From Pseudofrankia coriaricola (lineage in GTDB: Bacteria > Actinomycetota > Actinomycetes > Frankiales > Frankiaceae), in NCBI RefSeq assembly GCF_001854805.1, contig NZ_MBLO01000265.1, positions 35,488 to 99,487 of the forward strand: a stretch of 64,000 nt of DNA, in the 5' to 3' direction. Below the pieces are notes generated by a model that was not told where the DNA came from, did not search any database, and worked only from the letters and a program-made list of their open reading frames with translations. Below, in pieces: positions 45,188 to 55,306 of the stretch (the first letter of the stretch is position 1; each line of letters starts with the position of its first letter). Position numbers and translations under genes: made by a program.

Positions 45188-46471
45188 TCAGCCCTGGACG
45201 TGGCTGGCGGGTTCGCGGCCGGTCTGGAGGCGTTCGCTCGCGCCGCGTAGGACGGTGCCGCGTGACAACGCGAGCGCGGCGCGCGGGCCGGCGCTGTACA
45301 CGATGTTCTGCGGCATCCAGATCACGCTGAACATGCATCGCGCTCGGATGTCCGCGGACGCGCCCGCAAGGTGGAGTTCGCCGGAGCCCGCACCCTCGGC
45401 CAGTAGCGACTTCACCTGCCGTAGCTGGGTCGGGAAGGTCCACGTCAGATCGGGGCTGTCGGGGGGAGCCTCCCGAAGTCCCGCGTACTGGATCTTGAAT
45501 TCGTCGCTGAAGCGGTTCATCAGGTTGATGTCGAACCACATGAGGGCGTCGAGCTTCTCGACGGCGCTCGACGGGGACCGCAGTATCGCCCGCCAGCCGG
45601 CGGTGATCGTGGCTACATAGGAGGACATGATCGAGACGAGGAGGCGTTCCTTCGACTCGATGATGCGGTAGACGCCGCCCATGCTGAGGTTGGCCGCTGC
45701 GGCGATGTCCCGGACAGTGGTGGCCTCGTAGCCGCGGCGCCCGAACTCGGTACGGGCGGCGGCCCGGATCAGGGCCTCGCGGTCGTGCTCGTCGACGGCG
45801 TCGTCTTCGTCCCAGGTCGCGATCACCTTGTTGGCCGCGAGGAACGCGGGCGCCTGGTCCAGCGCGTCGTCCTCCAGCGGACCGACCGCGACGCCGTCGA
45901 GCAGGATCCGGCATTTGATCTCTGCCATGCGGCTCCCGCCGGGGATGCCGTGGGAGACGCCTATGCCGATGTGCAGCATGCTCTGACACAGCCGATCGGC
46001 GAGCAGCGCCAGATCGATTCCGGGTCTGATGTAGCCACTCTGGCGGCCGGCACGCAATGCCTCCAGCATGGCTGCCTGTATCCGGGTCGGCGTACGCGCG
46101 GCAAGCTCGACCAGATCCTGGCTGAAGAGAGCTGGCGGCTCGTAGAACGTGAGCAGCAGGGCGGCGCGATGGCGTACCGCGCAGGCCGCGATCGCCTCGC
46201 CGAGAGCGATGATGATCTTGGCTGGCGGGATCACGTCGGGCTGTCGCAGGTCTTCCAGGGCTGCCTGGGCGACGGTATCGAGGTCGGTCTGGTAGCGCTC
46301 GACCAGCGCGACGATGATCGCTTCTTTGGACTCGAAGTGGTGGTAGAGGCTGCCCGGGTGGATGCCGCAGGCGTCGGCGATGTCCTTGATCCCCGTCCGC
46401 ACGCCGGTCGAGGCGAACAGCGTCGCGGCCGCGTCGAGGATCTCGGCCTTGCGCGCCCCGTCGTTCGACAC
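45188..46471 (-). CDS. Tandem TetR-family regulator (copy 2)
   Basis: A 427-residue protein from a GTG at 46471 (AAAGGAGA upstream). Both TetR units match copy 1 almost throughout: ILDAAATLFASTGVRTGIKD, IADACGIHPGSLYHHFESKE, then FGRRGYEATTVRDIAAAANL and SMGGVYRIIESKERLLVSIM. Recognition-helix residues differ slightly (ILQSS versus IHPGS; STGSV versus SMGGV), so the two may prefer different operators. Upstream sequence is also conserved between copies (CTCCTTTG and ACGGTACTGAAG). It is probably the regulator of locus 2. The 278 bp before it (44910-45187) hold no clear gene. Confidence 0.88.
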   Translation of the reverse strand: MSNDGARKAEILDAAATLFASTGVRTGIKDIADACGIHPGSLYHHFESKEAIIVALVERYQTDLDTVAQAALEDLRQPDVIPPAKIIIALGEAIAACAVRHRAALLLTFYEPPALFSQDLVELAARTPTRIQAAMLEALRAGRQSGYIRPGIDLALLADRLCQSMLHIGIGVSHGIPGGSRMAEIKCRILLDGVAVGPLEDDALDQAPAFLAANKVIATWDEDDAVDEHDREALIRAAARTEFGRRGYEATTVRDIAAAANLSMGGVYRIIESKERLLVSIMSSYVATITAGWRAILRSPSSAVEKLDALMWFDINLMNRFSDEFKIQYAGLREAPPDSPDLTWTFPTQLRQVKSLLAEGAGSGELHLAGASADIRARCMFSVIWMPQNIVYSAGPRAALALSRGTVLRGASERLQTGREPASHVQG

Positions 46472-46565
46472 CGTGCCTTCTCCTTTGACGACTTCTGACG
46501 ACGGTACTGAAGAGGAACGCCGGCACCCGGCACGGCCGTCGCGGATCAGTCGCGGCGCCGTATCC

Positions 46566-46648
46566 CGGCCCGCGGACACGAGGCCCGCGCCATCACTGTG
46601 GGGGACACGGTCCCGGCATCGTCACGGCCCGCGGGCACGAGGCCCGCG
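46566..46648. terminator. Two GC-rich hairpins after the SnoaL-like gene
   Basis: A 24-bp sequence occurs at 46566-46589 and 46625-46648. The second copy folds as CGCGGGC-ACGAG-GCCCGCG, a perfect 7-bp stem with a 5-base loop; the first has one mismatch. They lie between the stop of the minus-strand SnoaL-like gene and the upstream region of the TetR gene, so a tandem terminator is the likely function. Confidence 0.5.
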
Positions 46649-46655
46649 ATGCCGG

Positions 46656-47225
46656 CTAGGAAGCGGTCTGCGCGGACCGGCTGACGACGAGGGGACGGTC
46701 GTAGGAGGCGTCGGTGTGGTCGCGGGCGACGGTTTGGATCTGGGCCAGAAACGCGAGCGCTTGGCTGGTGAGCTGGTCGGGCAGCGTGGTCTGCCATTCG
46801 ACGAGGCATACCCGGGCGACGATGCCCCATCGTTCGTCGCGCCGCTCGAGGCGGTCGACGTAGCGGCCGCCGACGATGGTCAGCGGTGTTTCGGCGTCGG
46901 GGTAGCTCGCGACGAACAGGTAGTAGGTCTCGGCGTGGGCCCGGTCGCCGTCGAGTTCGACGCTGTGGTTTGCCAGGTAGTGCTGATGGCGGGCCTGGTC
47001 GGCGTGGTAGGAGAAGGCCCAGTCCAGGAAGTCCTCGACGGCTCCGACGAACGCTCCATGGTCGTCGATGCCGTCGTCGTGGTAGGCGGAGCGTGCCAGC
47101 GCGCGGTCGAGGCGGTCCATGCCGCGGGCGTAGCGGTGCATGCAGTCGAGGATGGCGGCGCGGTCGGCGAGTTCCCGTACGGCCGCCGTCAACGCGCTGT
47201 CAGGCGTCAGATCTTCGATGGTCAC
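46656..47225 (-). CDS. SnoaL-like (NTF2-fold) protein
   Basis: A 189-residue protein. VRELADRAAILDCMHRYARG then MDRLDRALARSAYHDDGIDD is the N-terminal helix and strand start of SnoaL_4-type proteins, and the AETYYLFVASYPDAETPLTI plus GGRYVDRLERRDERWGIVAR segments form the curved sheet. These act as isomerases, cyclases or hydratases, or as non-catalytic partners, in catabolic and polyketide pathways. It takes the position that nitroreductase and amidohydrolase hold in locus 1. It may be a novel addition to locus 2. Confidence 0.82.
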   Translation of the reverse strand: MTIEDLTPDSALTAAVRELADRAAILDCMHRYARGMDRLDRALARSAYHDDGIDDHGAFVGAVEDFLDWAFSYHADQARHQHYLANHSVELDGDRAHAETYYLFVASYPDAETPLTIVGGRYVDRLERRDERWGIVARVCLVEWQTTLPDQLTSQALAFLAQIQTVARDHTDASYDRPLVVSRSAQTAS

Positions 47226-47233
47226 GGTACCTC

Positions 47234-47525
47234 TCAGTTCTGTGAGGCAGGTGCGCCGGCGGCGCGCGCTGCTCGACCAGGGGCGCTCTGGGCCAGGGCG
47301 CCGACCGTGGTCGCAAGGTCAGGTCGGACGGGTGGGCCGTCCCAGCCGTCGACGGCGACGGCGTCCTGCGTCGGGCGCCGTGCCGCCCGCACCGTCTCGA
47401 AGGCACGAGCAGCCGCCGACCCGCGGCGACCGGCGTCGACGACATCGGCGGTGAGGTTTCGCGGCGAGCCACCCGCGTAGCTCCGCCCGGAACCGTTCGA
47501 CCTCCGGTGGACACGGGAAGTCCAC
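47234..47525 (-). pseudogene. Fused fossils: acyl-CoA dehydrogenase head and nitroreductase tail
   Basis: From a GTG at 47525 one frame reads VDFPCPPEVERFRAELRGWL, the start of the acyl-CoA dehydrogenase at 42905. After a frameshift it continues GRRGSAAARAFETVRA (compare RRGTADPHAFETVR) and passes directly into RRPTQDAVAVDGWDGPPV, the last residues of the nitroreductase (RRPLEEVIAVDSWDGPPV). Everything between, about 3.5 kb in locus 1, is deleted. The frame then runs on to a stop at 47234. Confidence 0.85.
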
Positions 47526-47565
47526 GAGCCCCTTCCGCTCGTGTTCCGACTGGCCATGCCGCCCG

Positions 47566-47595
47566 ACGTTACGGCCAGAGCAACTTTTTGGTCAA
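47566..47595 (-). promoter_or_regulatory. Promoter relic of the left arm, locus 2
   Basis: Minus strand -35 TTGACC (47590-47595) and -10 TAACGT (47566-47571), 18 bp apart, equivalent to 42949-42978. It now drives only the fused fossil and possibly the SnoaL-like gene. Confidence 0.55.
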
Positions 47596-47734
47596 CCGAC
47601 CCTGGGCGTCGAGCTGCCGGCCAGTCGGCGGCGCCCGGCGGCCACGTCCGAGCGTCAACTTGTCCGGCTCTCAGCAGCAAAAGTACTGCTATGTGCGCAT
47701 CCTTGGTGCGGTCGAGCAGGGTTCTGGCTTCTGG

Positions 47735-47763
47735 TTGACGGGGTCGACCCCGGCCTCTACGGT
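47735..47763 (+). promoter_or_regulatory. Promoter of the right-arm operon, locus 2
   Basis: TTGACG (47735-47740), 17-bp spacer, TACGGT (47758-47763), followed by GGAGG (47803-47807) and GTG at 47814. It is identical in boxes and spacing to 43117-43145. It should transcribe the genes from 47814 to about 57625, all on the plus strand. Confidence 0.65.
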
Positions 47764-47813
47764 GCGGAGCAAGTATTCGACCCAAGGGTGGGCAACCGGA
47801 ACGGAGGCTCGTC

Positions 47814-48005
47814 GTGTCAGTCATCGACGGCCGTGCGTTGGTCGGGGATCGCGAGACGTGTCGCCCGTCGGCGTGTGGGCGGCGCCTGGCCCGGAGCCTC
47901 GCCACCAGCCACGTTCGTGACCACGGCGCAGCGCCCACCACGGGTCTAGCCCGGGGGGTAGACGAGTTCGACGCCTGGCGTCGCCGTCGGGGTGGGACGG
48001 CATGA
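47814..48005 (+). CDS. Short leader ORF before the VWA gene
   Basis: A 63-residue frame from a GTG with GGAGG: VSVIDGRALVGDRETCRPSA... ending WRRRRGGTA. Its TGA overlaps the next ATG (48002-48005), so it could couple translation. The first codons (VSVID) match the equivalent stub in locus 1 (VSVVD at 43197), but the sequences then diverge. This may be the degraded start of a lost first gene rather than a real protein. Confidence 0.4.
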   Translation: MSVIDGRALVGDRETCRPSACGRRLARSLATSHVRDHGAAPTTGLARGVDEFDAWRRRRGGTA

Positions 48006-49666
48006 GCGGTACGGAACTGGGCGGCCTGAGCCTGCTCGCCTCGGCCATCTCCGGCCGGACGCTGCGGGTAGCGCCCGCTGAGGCCGGCGAGGGCGCGTGG
48101 ACGGACGGTGCCACGGTCTTTCTCGACGCCGGTGCCGGCCTGGGCCCGCAGGTTGAGGCGCTCGCCGTCCAGGCGTCGCTGCTGGCCGCGGGGAGCCTGG
48201 CACCCGTGGTGCTGGGGGAGCTTGCCCGGCGCCCGGCCCTCGCGCAGCGGTACCTAGCCGTCGAGGGCCACCGGGCGTTGGCGGCGAACGAGGATCTGCT
48301 TCCTCGATTAGCACGGGCGCTCATCGACCGGAAGGTCGCCTCCTGTGGCGCTTCGGCGTCCGCGTCGCTGGCCATGGCCCGCGGCCGGCAGCCGCTCGAC
48401 GCCCCGCCCGAGATCTTCGGTGTCATCCATCCGCGTCGGGTGCTCGCGTCGCAGGCGCGGGTTGAGGCCGACGTACCCACCAAGGACGTCGCCGCGCGAC
48501 AGCGGCGCGCGGCAGAGCTCGCCGAGCTCAAGGAGGACGAAGAGGCCGGGGCCGTTCTGCATCTGCTGGCAAGCCCGGTCGGTGGCGGGGGTCCGATCGG
48601 CCGCCTGCTGCGCCGGATGCTCGGCGCTGCCCGCTCGCCCGGCGGTGGACCGGCCGGCGCGGACGCGCCGACGCATCGGACCCGCGCTGGCAACCGAGGC
48701 GGTCGCAACGCGGCGCTGGCCAGCGCGCTCGCGGTTCCGGCCTCCGTCGCCTACGCCGTCCACCGCCAGGGGTGGAGCTATCCCGAGTGGGACGTTCACC
48801 AGCGGGCCTACCGCCTGGACTGGTGCACCGTGCGCGAGCCGCCACCACGCTCCCAACCGGATGCCGCGGTCGCGCTGCCGAACGGCCACGCCCTGCGACG
48901 GCCGCTGGCGCGCCTCGGTGTCGGCCTCGACCGCCGCGTCCGCCAGCCGCAGGGCGACGACCTGGACATCGATGCCGTGGTCGACACCCGAGTCGCGCTG
49001 GTGGCTGGTTCGGCGCCCGGCGAGGCGGTCTACGTCGACAGTGTCCGTCGCCGCCGTGACCTCGCGGCCCTCGTCCTGCTCGACTGCTCGGGCTCGGCGG
49101 CCGAACGTAGCGCCACCGGCGAGTCGGTGCACGAACACCAACGAGCGGCGGCCGCCGCCCTCGTGAACGCGCTGCACGATCTCGGGGACCGCGTCGCGCT
49201 CTACGCCTTCCATTCCCAGGGCCGGTCGGCGGTCCACGTGGAACCGGTCAAACGGTTCGATGACGGGCTCGACGCGCAGGTCCTGCGGACCCTGGCCGGC
49301 CTGGTGCCCGGCGGATACACGCGGCTCGGTGCGGCGATCCGGCATGGCGCGTCCGTGTTGGAAGACCGGGGCGGGACGTCGCGGCGGCTTCTGATCGTGC
49401 TGTCGGACGGCTTCGCCTACGACCACGGCTACGAACGCGAGTACGGCGAGGCCGATGCCCGGCACGCGCTGGCCGAGGCCCGGCGGCGCGGCGTCGGCGT
49501 GGTCTGCCTGAGCGTCGGCGCGGGGACGGACGCGGCGGCGCTGCGTCGGGTGTTCGGGCCCGCGGCGCACGCGACGGCTCCCGACCTCGCACAGATGAGC
49601 CAGGTCGTCGGGCCGCTGTTCCGCTCGGCACTGCGCTCGGCCGAGTCCCGGCGCCGCGCGTCCTAG
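48002..49666 (+). CDS. VWA-domain protein (NorD/CbbO-like)
   Basis: A 554-residue protein. The helical N-terminal half (about 1-320) is typical of MoxR partners. The VWA domain starts at about 345 with AALVLLDCSGSAAER (MIDAS D-x-S-x-S), GGYTRLGAAIRHG carries the MIDAS Thr, and LLIVLSDGFAYDHGYE the later Asp. In NorD/NorQ and CbbO/CbbQ pairs the VWA protein docks the AAA ATPase onto a metal enzyme for activation. It is followed by a MoxR-type gene 48 bp downstream. The enzyme it serves here is unknown, possibly one of the operon's oxidoreductases. Confidence 0.88.
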   Translation: MSGTELGGLSLLASAISGRTLRVAPAEAGEGAWTDGATVFLDAGAGLGPQVEALAVQASLLAAGSLAPVVLGELARRPALAQRYLAVEGHRALAANEDLLPRLARALIDRKVASCGASASASLAMARGRQPLDAPPEIFGVIHPRRVLASQARVEADVPTKDVAARQRRAAELAELKEDEEAGAVLHLLASPVGGGGPIGRLLRRMLGAARSPGGGPAGADAPTHRTRAGNRGGRNAALASALAVPASVAYAVHRQGWSYPEWDVHQRAYRLDWCTVREPPPRSQPDAAVALPNGHALRRPLARLGVGLDRRVRQPQGDDLDIDAVVDTRVALVAGSAPGEAVYVDSVRRRRDLAALVLLDCSGSAAERSATGESVHEHQRAAAAALVNALHDLGDRVALYAFHSQGRSAVHVEPVKRFDDGLDAQVLRTLAGLVPGGYTRLGAAIRHGASVLEDRGGTSRRLLIVLSDGFAYDHGYEREYGEADARHALAEARRRGVGVVCLSVGAGTDAAALRRVFGPAAHATAPDLAQMSQVVGPLFRSALRSAESRRRAS

Positions 49667-49714
49667 CCGTCACCCGCGCACCGCACCAACCACCGCAGAC
49701 GAAGGGAGTACGAC

Positions 49715-50524
49715 ATGGGGCACGCAGGTCGGCCCTACTACGTGCCGGTCGGCAACGAGGAACAGGTCTTCAGGGCCGCCTACCGCCAGAACCTCGCCAT
49801 CCTGCTCAAGGGACCGACGGGCTGCGGGAAGACCCGCTTCGTCCAGGCGATGGCGCATGACCTGAACCGGCCGCTGGTCACCGTCGCCTGCCACGACGAC
49901 CTGACGACCGCCGATCTCGTCGGGCGATTCCTGCTGCGCGGCGGCGAAACCGAATGGGTCGACGGCCCGCTGACCAGGGCGGTGCGGGAGGGCGCCATCT
50001 GCTATCTCGACGAGGTCGTCGAGGCCCGGCAGGACACCACTGTCGTGCTCCACCCGCTGGGCGACCACCGCCGCCAGCTCCCGATCGACCGCCTCGGACT
50101 GACCCTCGACGCCGCACCCGGCTTCTGCCTCGTCGTCTCCTACAACCCCGGCTACCAGAGCGTCCTGAAGGATCTCAAGGACTCGACCCGCCAGCGCATG
50201 GTGGCCATCGAGCTCGGCTTCCCGCCGCCCGATGTCGAGGAGAAGGTCGTCGCGGCCGAGGCCGGCGTCGCCCCCGACACGGCCTCCCAGCTCGTGGTGC
50301 TGGGCCAGGCGATCCGCCGCCTCGAAACGCCGGGGCTACGTGAGGTGGCGTCCACCCGTGTCCTCATCGCCGCCGGACAGCTCATCGCCGAAGGACTCAC
50401 ACCGCGCGCGGCCGCCCGCGCCGCCGTCGCCGGCCCGCTCACCGACGACCTGTCGCTGACCGCCGGTCTCGCCCAACTGATCGACGTCTACCTCGGCGAG
50501 GATCTCGCCCCCGCCAAGGCCTGA
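49715..50524 (+). CDS. MoxR-type AAA ATPase (CbbQ/NirQ/NorQ family)
   Basis: A 269-residue protein. LLKGPTGCGKTRFVQAMAHD is Walker A (Lys39), VACHDDLTTADLVGRFLLRG the typical pore-loop region, AICYLDEVVEARQDTTVVLH the Walker B with sensor 1 downstream, and FCLVVSYNPGYQSVLKDLKD the sensor segment. The C-terminal ~80 residues fit the CbbQ_C domain. It forms hexameric ATPases that remodel target enzymes with the VWA partner. The RBS GAAGGGAG is upstream of 49715. The length is normal for the family. Confidence 0.92.
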   Translation: MGHAGRPYYVPVGNEEQVFRAAYRQNLAILLKGPTGCGKTRFVQAMAHDLNRPLVTVACHDDLTTADLVGRFLLRGGETEWVDGPLTRAVREGAICYLDEVVEARQDTTVVLHPLGDHRRQLPIDRLGLTLDAAPGFCLVVSYNPGYQSVLKDLKDSTRQRMVAIELGFPPPDVEEKVVAAEAGVAPDTASQLVVLGQAIRRLETPGLREVASTRVLIAAGQLIAEGLTPRAAARAAVAGPLTDDLSLTAGLAQLIDVYLGEDLAPAKA

Positions 50525-50645
50525 CCCCCGCGGCCGGCTGACATCACCAGCCGATCTGCTCACGACCTGCCCCGCCACGTCACCTCCGTCCTCAAAAGAC
50601 GGGGCTGCCGCGCGGGCACGAGGTCGACCGCTAAGGAGAAGCGTC

Positions 50646-51758
50646 ATGTCCTACGAAAGCACGGCCGAGCCGATCAAACTCGGCTACCTGTTCGACTTCC
50701 GGTTACCGGACCAGTACCCGCAGGAAATGCGGGACGACCTGATGAGGCCGTTCGAGCTGGTGTTCAGCGAGGGCCTGAAGCAGGGAATCCTCGACCGACC
50801 GGTCGAGATCGTCTTCCGGGAGGTCGAGGGCCTCCCGAAGGGGAGCATCAAAGCGGTCATCGACGCGTACGGCGAACTCGTCGACGAGGGATGCCTCGCC
50901 GTGTTCGGCCCGGCCATCACCGACAACGCCGTCCCGACCCGCGAGGCCATCGAGACCCGCTTCCACGTCCCGGCGATCAGCTGCACCGGCTCCGAGGACT
51001 GGCTGGGGGAGTGGACCTTCGCCCTCCCGCAGGGGTCGATGACCGACGAGCCCATCTTCTGGGCGGATCTGCTGGCCAAGGCGGGGCACACCGAGGTCGG
51101 CGCACTGGTCGAGCAGTCCCTGGTCGGCCAGAGCTACCTGGGCAGCTTCCGCATCGCCTGCCGCGACCGCGGTATCCGGATCGTCGCCGAGGAGCCCATC
51201 GCGCAGACCGCCCAGGACATCGAGAAGGCGGTAGGCCGGCTCCACGCGGCCAAGGTGCAGGCGATCGTGCACTGCGGCTTCGGGTTCGGCGCGGTCCACG
51301 TGAATCCCGTGCTCGCCGCCCTCGGGTGGGACCCGCCCCGTTACATGGGCACCGCCTTCCAGAACGCGTGGATCAGCCCGGTGATGTGGAACGCGGTCCT
51401 CGGCTGGACCGGCGTCGACCAGTACGACGAGGCCAACCCTGTCGGCCAGAGGTTCCTCGACCAGTTCGAGGCGGCCTACGCGCGGCGCCCCCAGTACTGC
51501 GTTCCCGTGATGAACCGGGACTTCGCGACGGTTCTTTTGCGAGCGTTCTCCGATGCGCATCCGCTGACGCCGCGAGGCGTCAAGGAGGCGCTGGAGCGAG
51601 TGAAGATGATCCCCGCCGCGGCCGGCGCTCCCGGCACGCGCATCTCGTTCGGGAAATGGACCCGCCGCGGCTGGATGGGAGCCGGCTATCTGGTGGCGCG
51701 GACTCTCGACCCGGACGGCACGAACTCCCAGCTCATCGGCCGATTCGGCGAGGAGTAA
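50646..51758 (+). CDS. Substrate-binding-type protein without signal peptide
   Basis: A 370-residue protein of the type I periplasmic-binding fold (LivK/Peripla_BP_6): KLGYLFDFRLPDQYPQEMRD, LAVFGPAITDNAVPTREAIE, YMGTAFQNAWISPVMWNAVL and VPVMNRDFATVLLRAFSDAH. It starts directly with the mature fold; there is no signal peptide or lipobox. It is therefore probably cytosolic and may bind a pathway intermediate or serve as a ligand-sensing component, not a transport receptor. It lies between the MoxR gene and the AveC-like gene, two bases before the latter. Confidence 0.85.
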   Translation: MSYESTAEPIKLGYLFDFRLPDQYPQEMRDDLMRPFELVFSEGLKQGILDRPVEIVFREVEGLPKGSIKAVIDAYGELVDEGCLAVFGPAITDNAVPTREAIETRFHVPAISCTGSEDWLGEWTFALPQGSMTDEPIFWADLLAKAGHTEVGALVEQSLVGQSYLGSFRIACRDRGIRIVAEEPIAQTAQDIEKAVGRLHAAKVQAIVHCGFGFGAVHVNPVLAALGWDPPRYMGTAFQNAWISPVMWNAVLGWTGVDQYDEANPVGQRFLDQFEAAYARRPQYCVPVMNRDFATVLLRAFSDAHPLTPRGVKEALERVKMIPAAAGAPGTRISFGKWTRRGWMGAGYLVARTLDPDGTNSQLIGRFGEE

Positions 51759-51760
51759 TC

Positions 51761-52888
51761 ATGACCGGGACAGTCGCACCACTCGCTGACACCGATGCGC
51801 CCACCATCGTGCGACGACGGCCCCCGTGGTGGATGGCGTTGATCCTCCTCGGGCTCAACATCGGCGTCATGGTCGCGCTCTACAACGCCCGCCGAGGCGC
51901 GGAATCCAACCGGATCGCCAACCGCGACGTCGTGGGGGCGCCACGGCCGGTCAGATTCCTGTTCGGCAAGTCCGATTGGCTCGTCATGCAGGAGATTGGC
52001 CTCGCCCTGACGGCCATCACCGTTGTCGTCGCGATGGTGCTCTACTGGCAGCGCTACCCCAGGCACCCGGTCCTGCTGATGCTGATCGCCGCGACATGCA
52101 TCATCTGGCAGGACCCGATCATGAACTGGGCGCCCTACGCGGTCTACAACCCGCAGCTCACGCACTGGCCCGAGACGTGGCCCGTGGCGTCACTGTCGCC
52201 CACGGTCGAGCCCTTCATCGTGATGGGCTATCTGACCTTCTACGTGGGCCCGTACTTCCCCGCGATCTGGATTCTGCGGAAGATCCAGGCCGGTCGTTCG
52301 CCCGAGTCGTTCGTCTGGCGTCACCCCCTCATCACCCTGGGCGCCATGATCTTCGTGATCGGGTTCGTCTACGACGCGATTCTTGAGGTTTTCTGCGTCC
52401 GCACCGGGCTGTACATCTACTCGCAGGTGATCCCGTTCGGGTCCCTGTGGGCGGGGAAGCCCTACCAGTTCCCGCTGCTGTGGGAATCAGGTCTGGTCAC
52501 CCTGGTGATGATCCCCGCGGGTGTCCTGCTGTACCGGGACGACACCGGGCGCACCAAGGCGGAGAAACTCGCCCAGCGGATACGGATCTTCGCTCGCCGG
52601 CCGGCGCTCGGCACGTTCGTGGTGATGTTCGCGATCCTCAACGTCGCCTACTTCGCCTACGGCGCCGGGTTCGCCGTCATCCGCGCCACGAAGTCCGCCA
52701 CGTCCGTCGCCTGCCCGTGGCCGTACCCCGAGGCGAAGGTCTACGACCCCAACGGCTTCTACGAGGGGGCCGGTCAGCCCGGGCCCTACTTCGAGGGCAA
52801 CTGGTCCGGCTGGGAGAGCGCACAGAGCGGACGCCCTGACGTGACCGCACCCGCGGACGGTGGCCGTTGCGGGAGCGGGAATGGCTGA
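51761..52888 (+). CDS. AveC-like integral membrane protein (spirocyclase family)
   Basis: A 375-residue protein with six or seven TM segments: WMALILLGLNIGVMVALY, LALTAITVVVAMVLYW, VLLMLIAATCIIW, FIVMGYLTFYVGPYF, LITLGAMIFVIGFVYDAIL, LVTLVMIPAGVLLY and TFVVMFAILNVAYFAYGAG. Conserved motifs such as WQDPIMNWAPYAVYNPQLTH mark the AveC family, known for spiroketal formation and dehydration in avermectin biosynthesis; catabolic homologues have no assigned reaction. The C-terminus is soluble and Pro/Gly-rich. It overlaps the following SDR gene by eight bases. In this operon it may act on a lipophilic, membrane-partitioned substrate. Confidence 0.87.
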   Translation: MTGTVAPLADTDAPTIVRRRPPWWMALILLGLNIGVMVALYNARRGAESNRIANRDVVGAPRPVRFLFGKSDWLVMQEIGLALTAITVVVAMVLYWQRYPRHPVLLMLIAATCIIWQDPIMNWAPYAVYNPQLTHWPETWPVASLSPTVEPFIVMGYLTFYVGPYFPAIWILRKIQAGRSPESFVWRHPLITLGAMIFVIGFVYDAILEVFCVRTGLYIYSQVIPFGSLWAGKPYQFPLLWESGLVTLVMIPAGVLLYRDDTGRTKAEKLAQRIRIFARRPALGTFVVMFAILNVAYFAYGAGFAVIRATKSATSVACPWPYPEAKVYDPNGFYEGAGQPGPYFEGNWSGWESAQSGRPDVTAPADGGRCGSGNG

Positions 52889-53808
52889 GCCATCGACACC
52901 GGCCCAGCCTCGCAGCGTTGTCATCACCGGCGCGTCCCGCGGCCTCGGACTGGCCTCGGCCGCTCATCTGTACCGGCAGGGATGGCATGTCCTGGCCGCG
53001 ATGCGCGCACCCGACGTGGGAATGGCCAGGTTGCGGGAGGCCACCGGTGCGACGCTGGATGACCCCAGGCTGACTCCGGTCCGTCTCGATCTCGACGACC
53101 CGACCTCGATCTCCGAGGCCGCTCGAATGATCGAGAAGGCGGTCGGGGCGCCCGACGCCGTCGTGCACAACGCCGCCCTCATCGTCGTCGGCTGCGTCGA
53201 GGAGATGCCAGCCGACGTCTTTCGGCAGATCTTCGCCACCAACGTCCTCGGGCCGGTCCGCCTCACCCAGGAGTTGCTGCCGGCCATGCGCGCCGCCGGG
53301 CGTGGCCGCATCGTCGTGGTCTCCAGCGCGGGCGGCGTCCGCGGAATGCCCACGACCAGCGCCTACTCCGCTTCCAAGGGAGCGCTCGAACGGTGGGCCG
53401 AGGCCCTCGCGGAGGAGATCGCCGCCTTCGGCCTCGGCGTCACCGTCCTGGTCGCCGGCACCTTCAACACCTCGCTGGAACAGACCTTCACCTACGCCGA
53501 CAGGGACGGGCCGTACAGCGAGCACCACGCCAGTCTGGGGCGCGCCGGCGAACGCGTACTGCGCTCCGTCAGCCCCCCGGAGAACTTCCCCCCGGGACTC
53601 ACAAAGGCCCTGGGCGACCGCGCTCCATTCACCCGCCACGCGGTCGGCAACGACGCCCGCATGCTGCTCGCCGGCAAACGCCTGATGCCCGACCGGATCT
53701 TCCGAGCCCTCGTAGGCAAGACCCTCGGGCTGCCCCGGCCAGGCAGCCTGCGCGACCACCCCCACCGGCTCGCCACGGTCACCCCACCCTCCGACGAGAG
53801 CGAACGCC

Positions 53809-53816
<8 letters not shown>
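52881..53816 (+). CDS. Short-chain dehydrogenase/reductase
   Basis: A 311-residue protein from the ATG at 52881 (GGAG upstream; overlap ATGGCTGA with the AveC-like stop). SVVITGASRGLGLASAAHLY is the TGxxxGxG NAD(P)-binding loop, DAVVHNAALIVVGCVEEMPA the NAG-like strand, VVVSSAGGVRGMPTTSAYSA with SKGALERW the Ser/Tyr-x-x-x-Lys catalytic site. It is longer than classical SDRs (about 250), with a helical C-terminal extension. It probably oxidises or reduces an alcohol/ketone intermediate. The gene overlaps the ALDH start by eight bases. Confidence 0.9.
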
Positions 53817-55293
<1,477 letters not shown>

Positions 55294-55306
55294 GGAGACC
55301 CCCAGC

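Noticed and set aside
50891-52888. 665-codon plus-strand frame suggesting a fused protein before AveC
   Set aside because: The first 290 codons are an out-of-frame reading of the binding-protein gene, rich in Arg and Pro. The real gene starts at 51761 with a GAGGAG-linked ATG.
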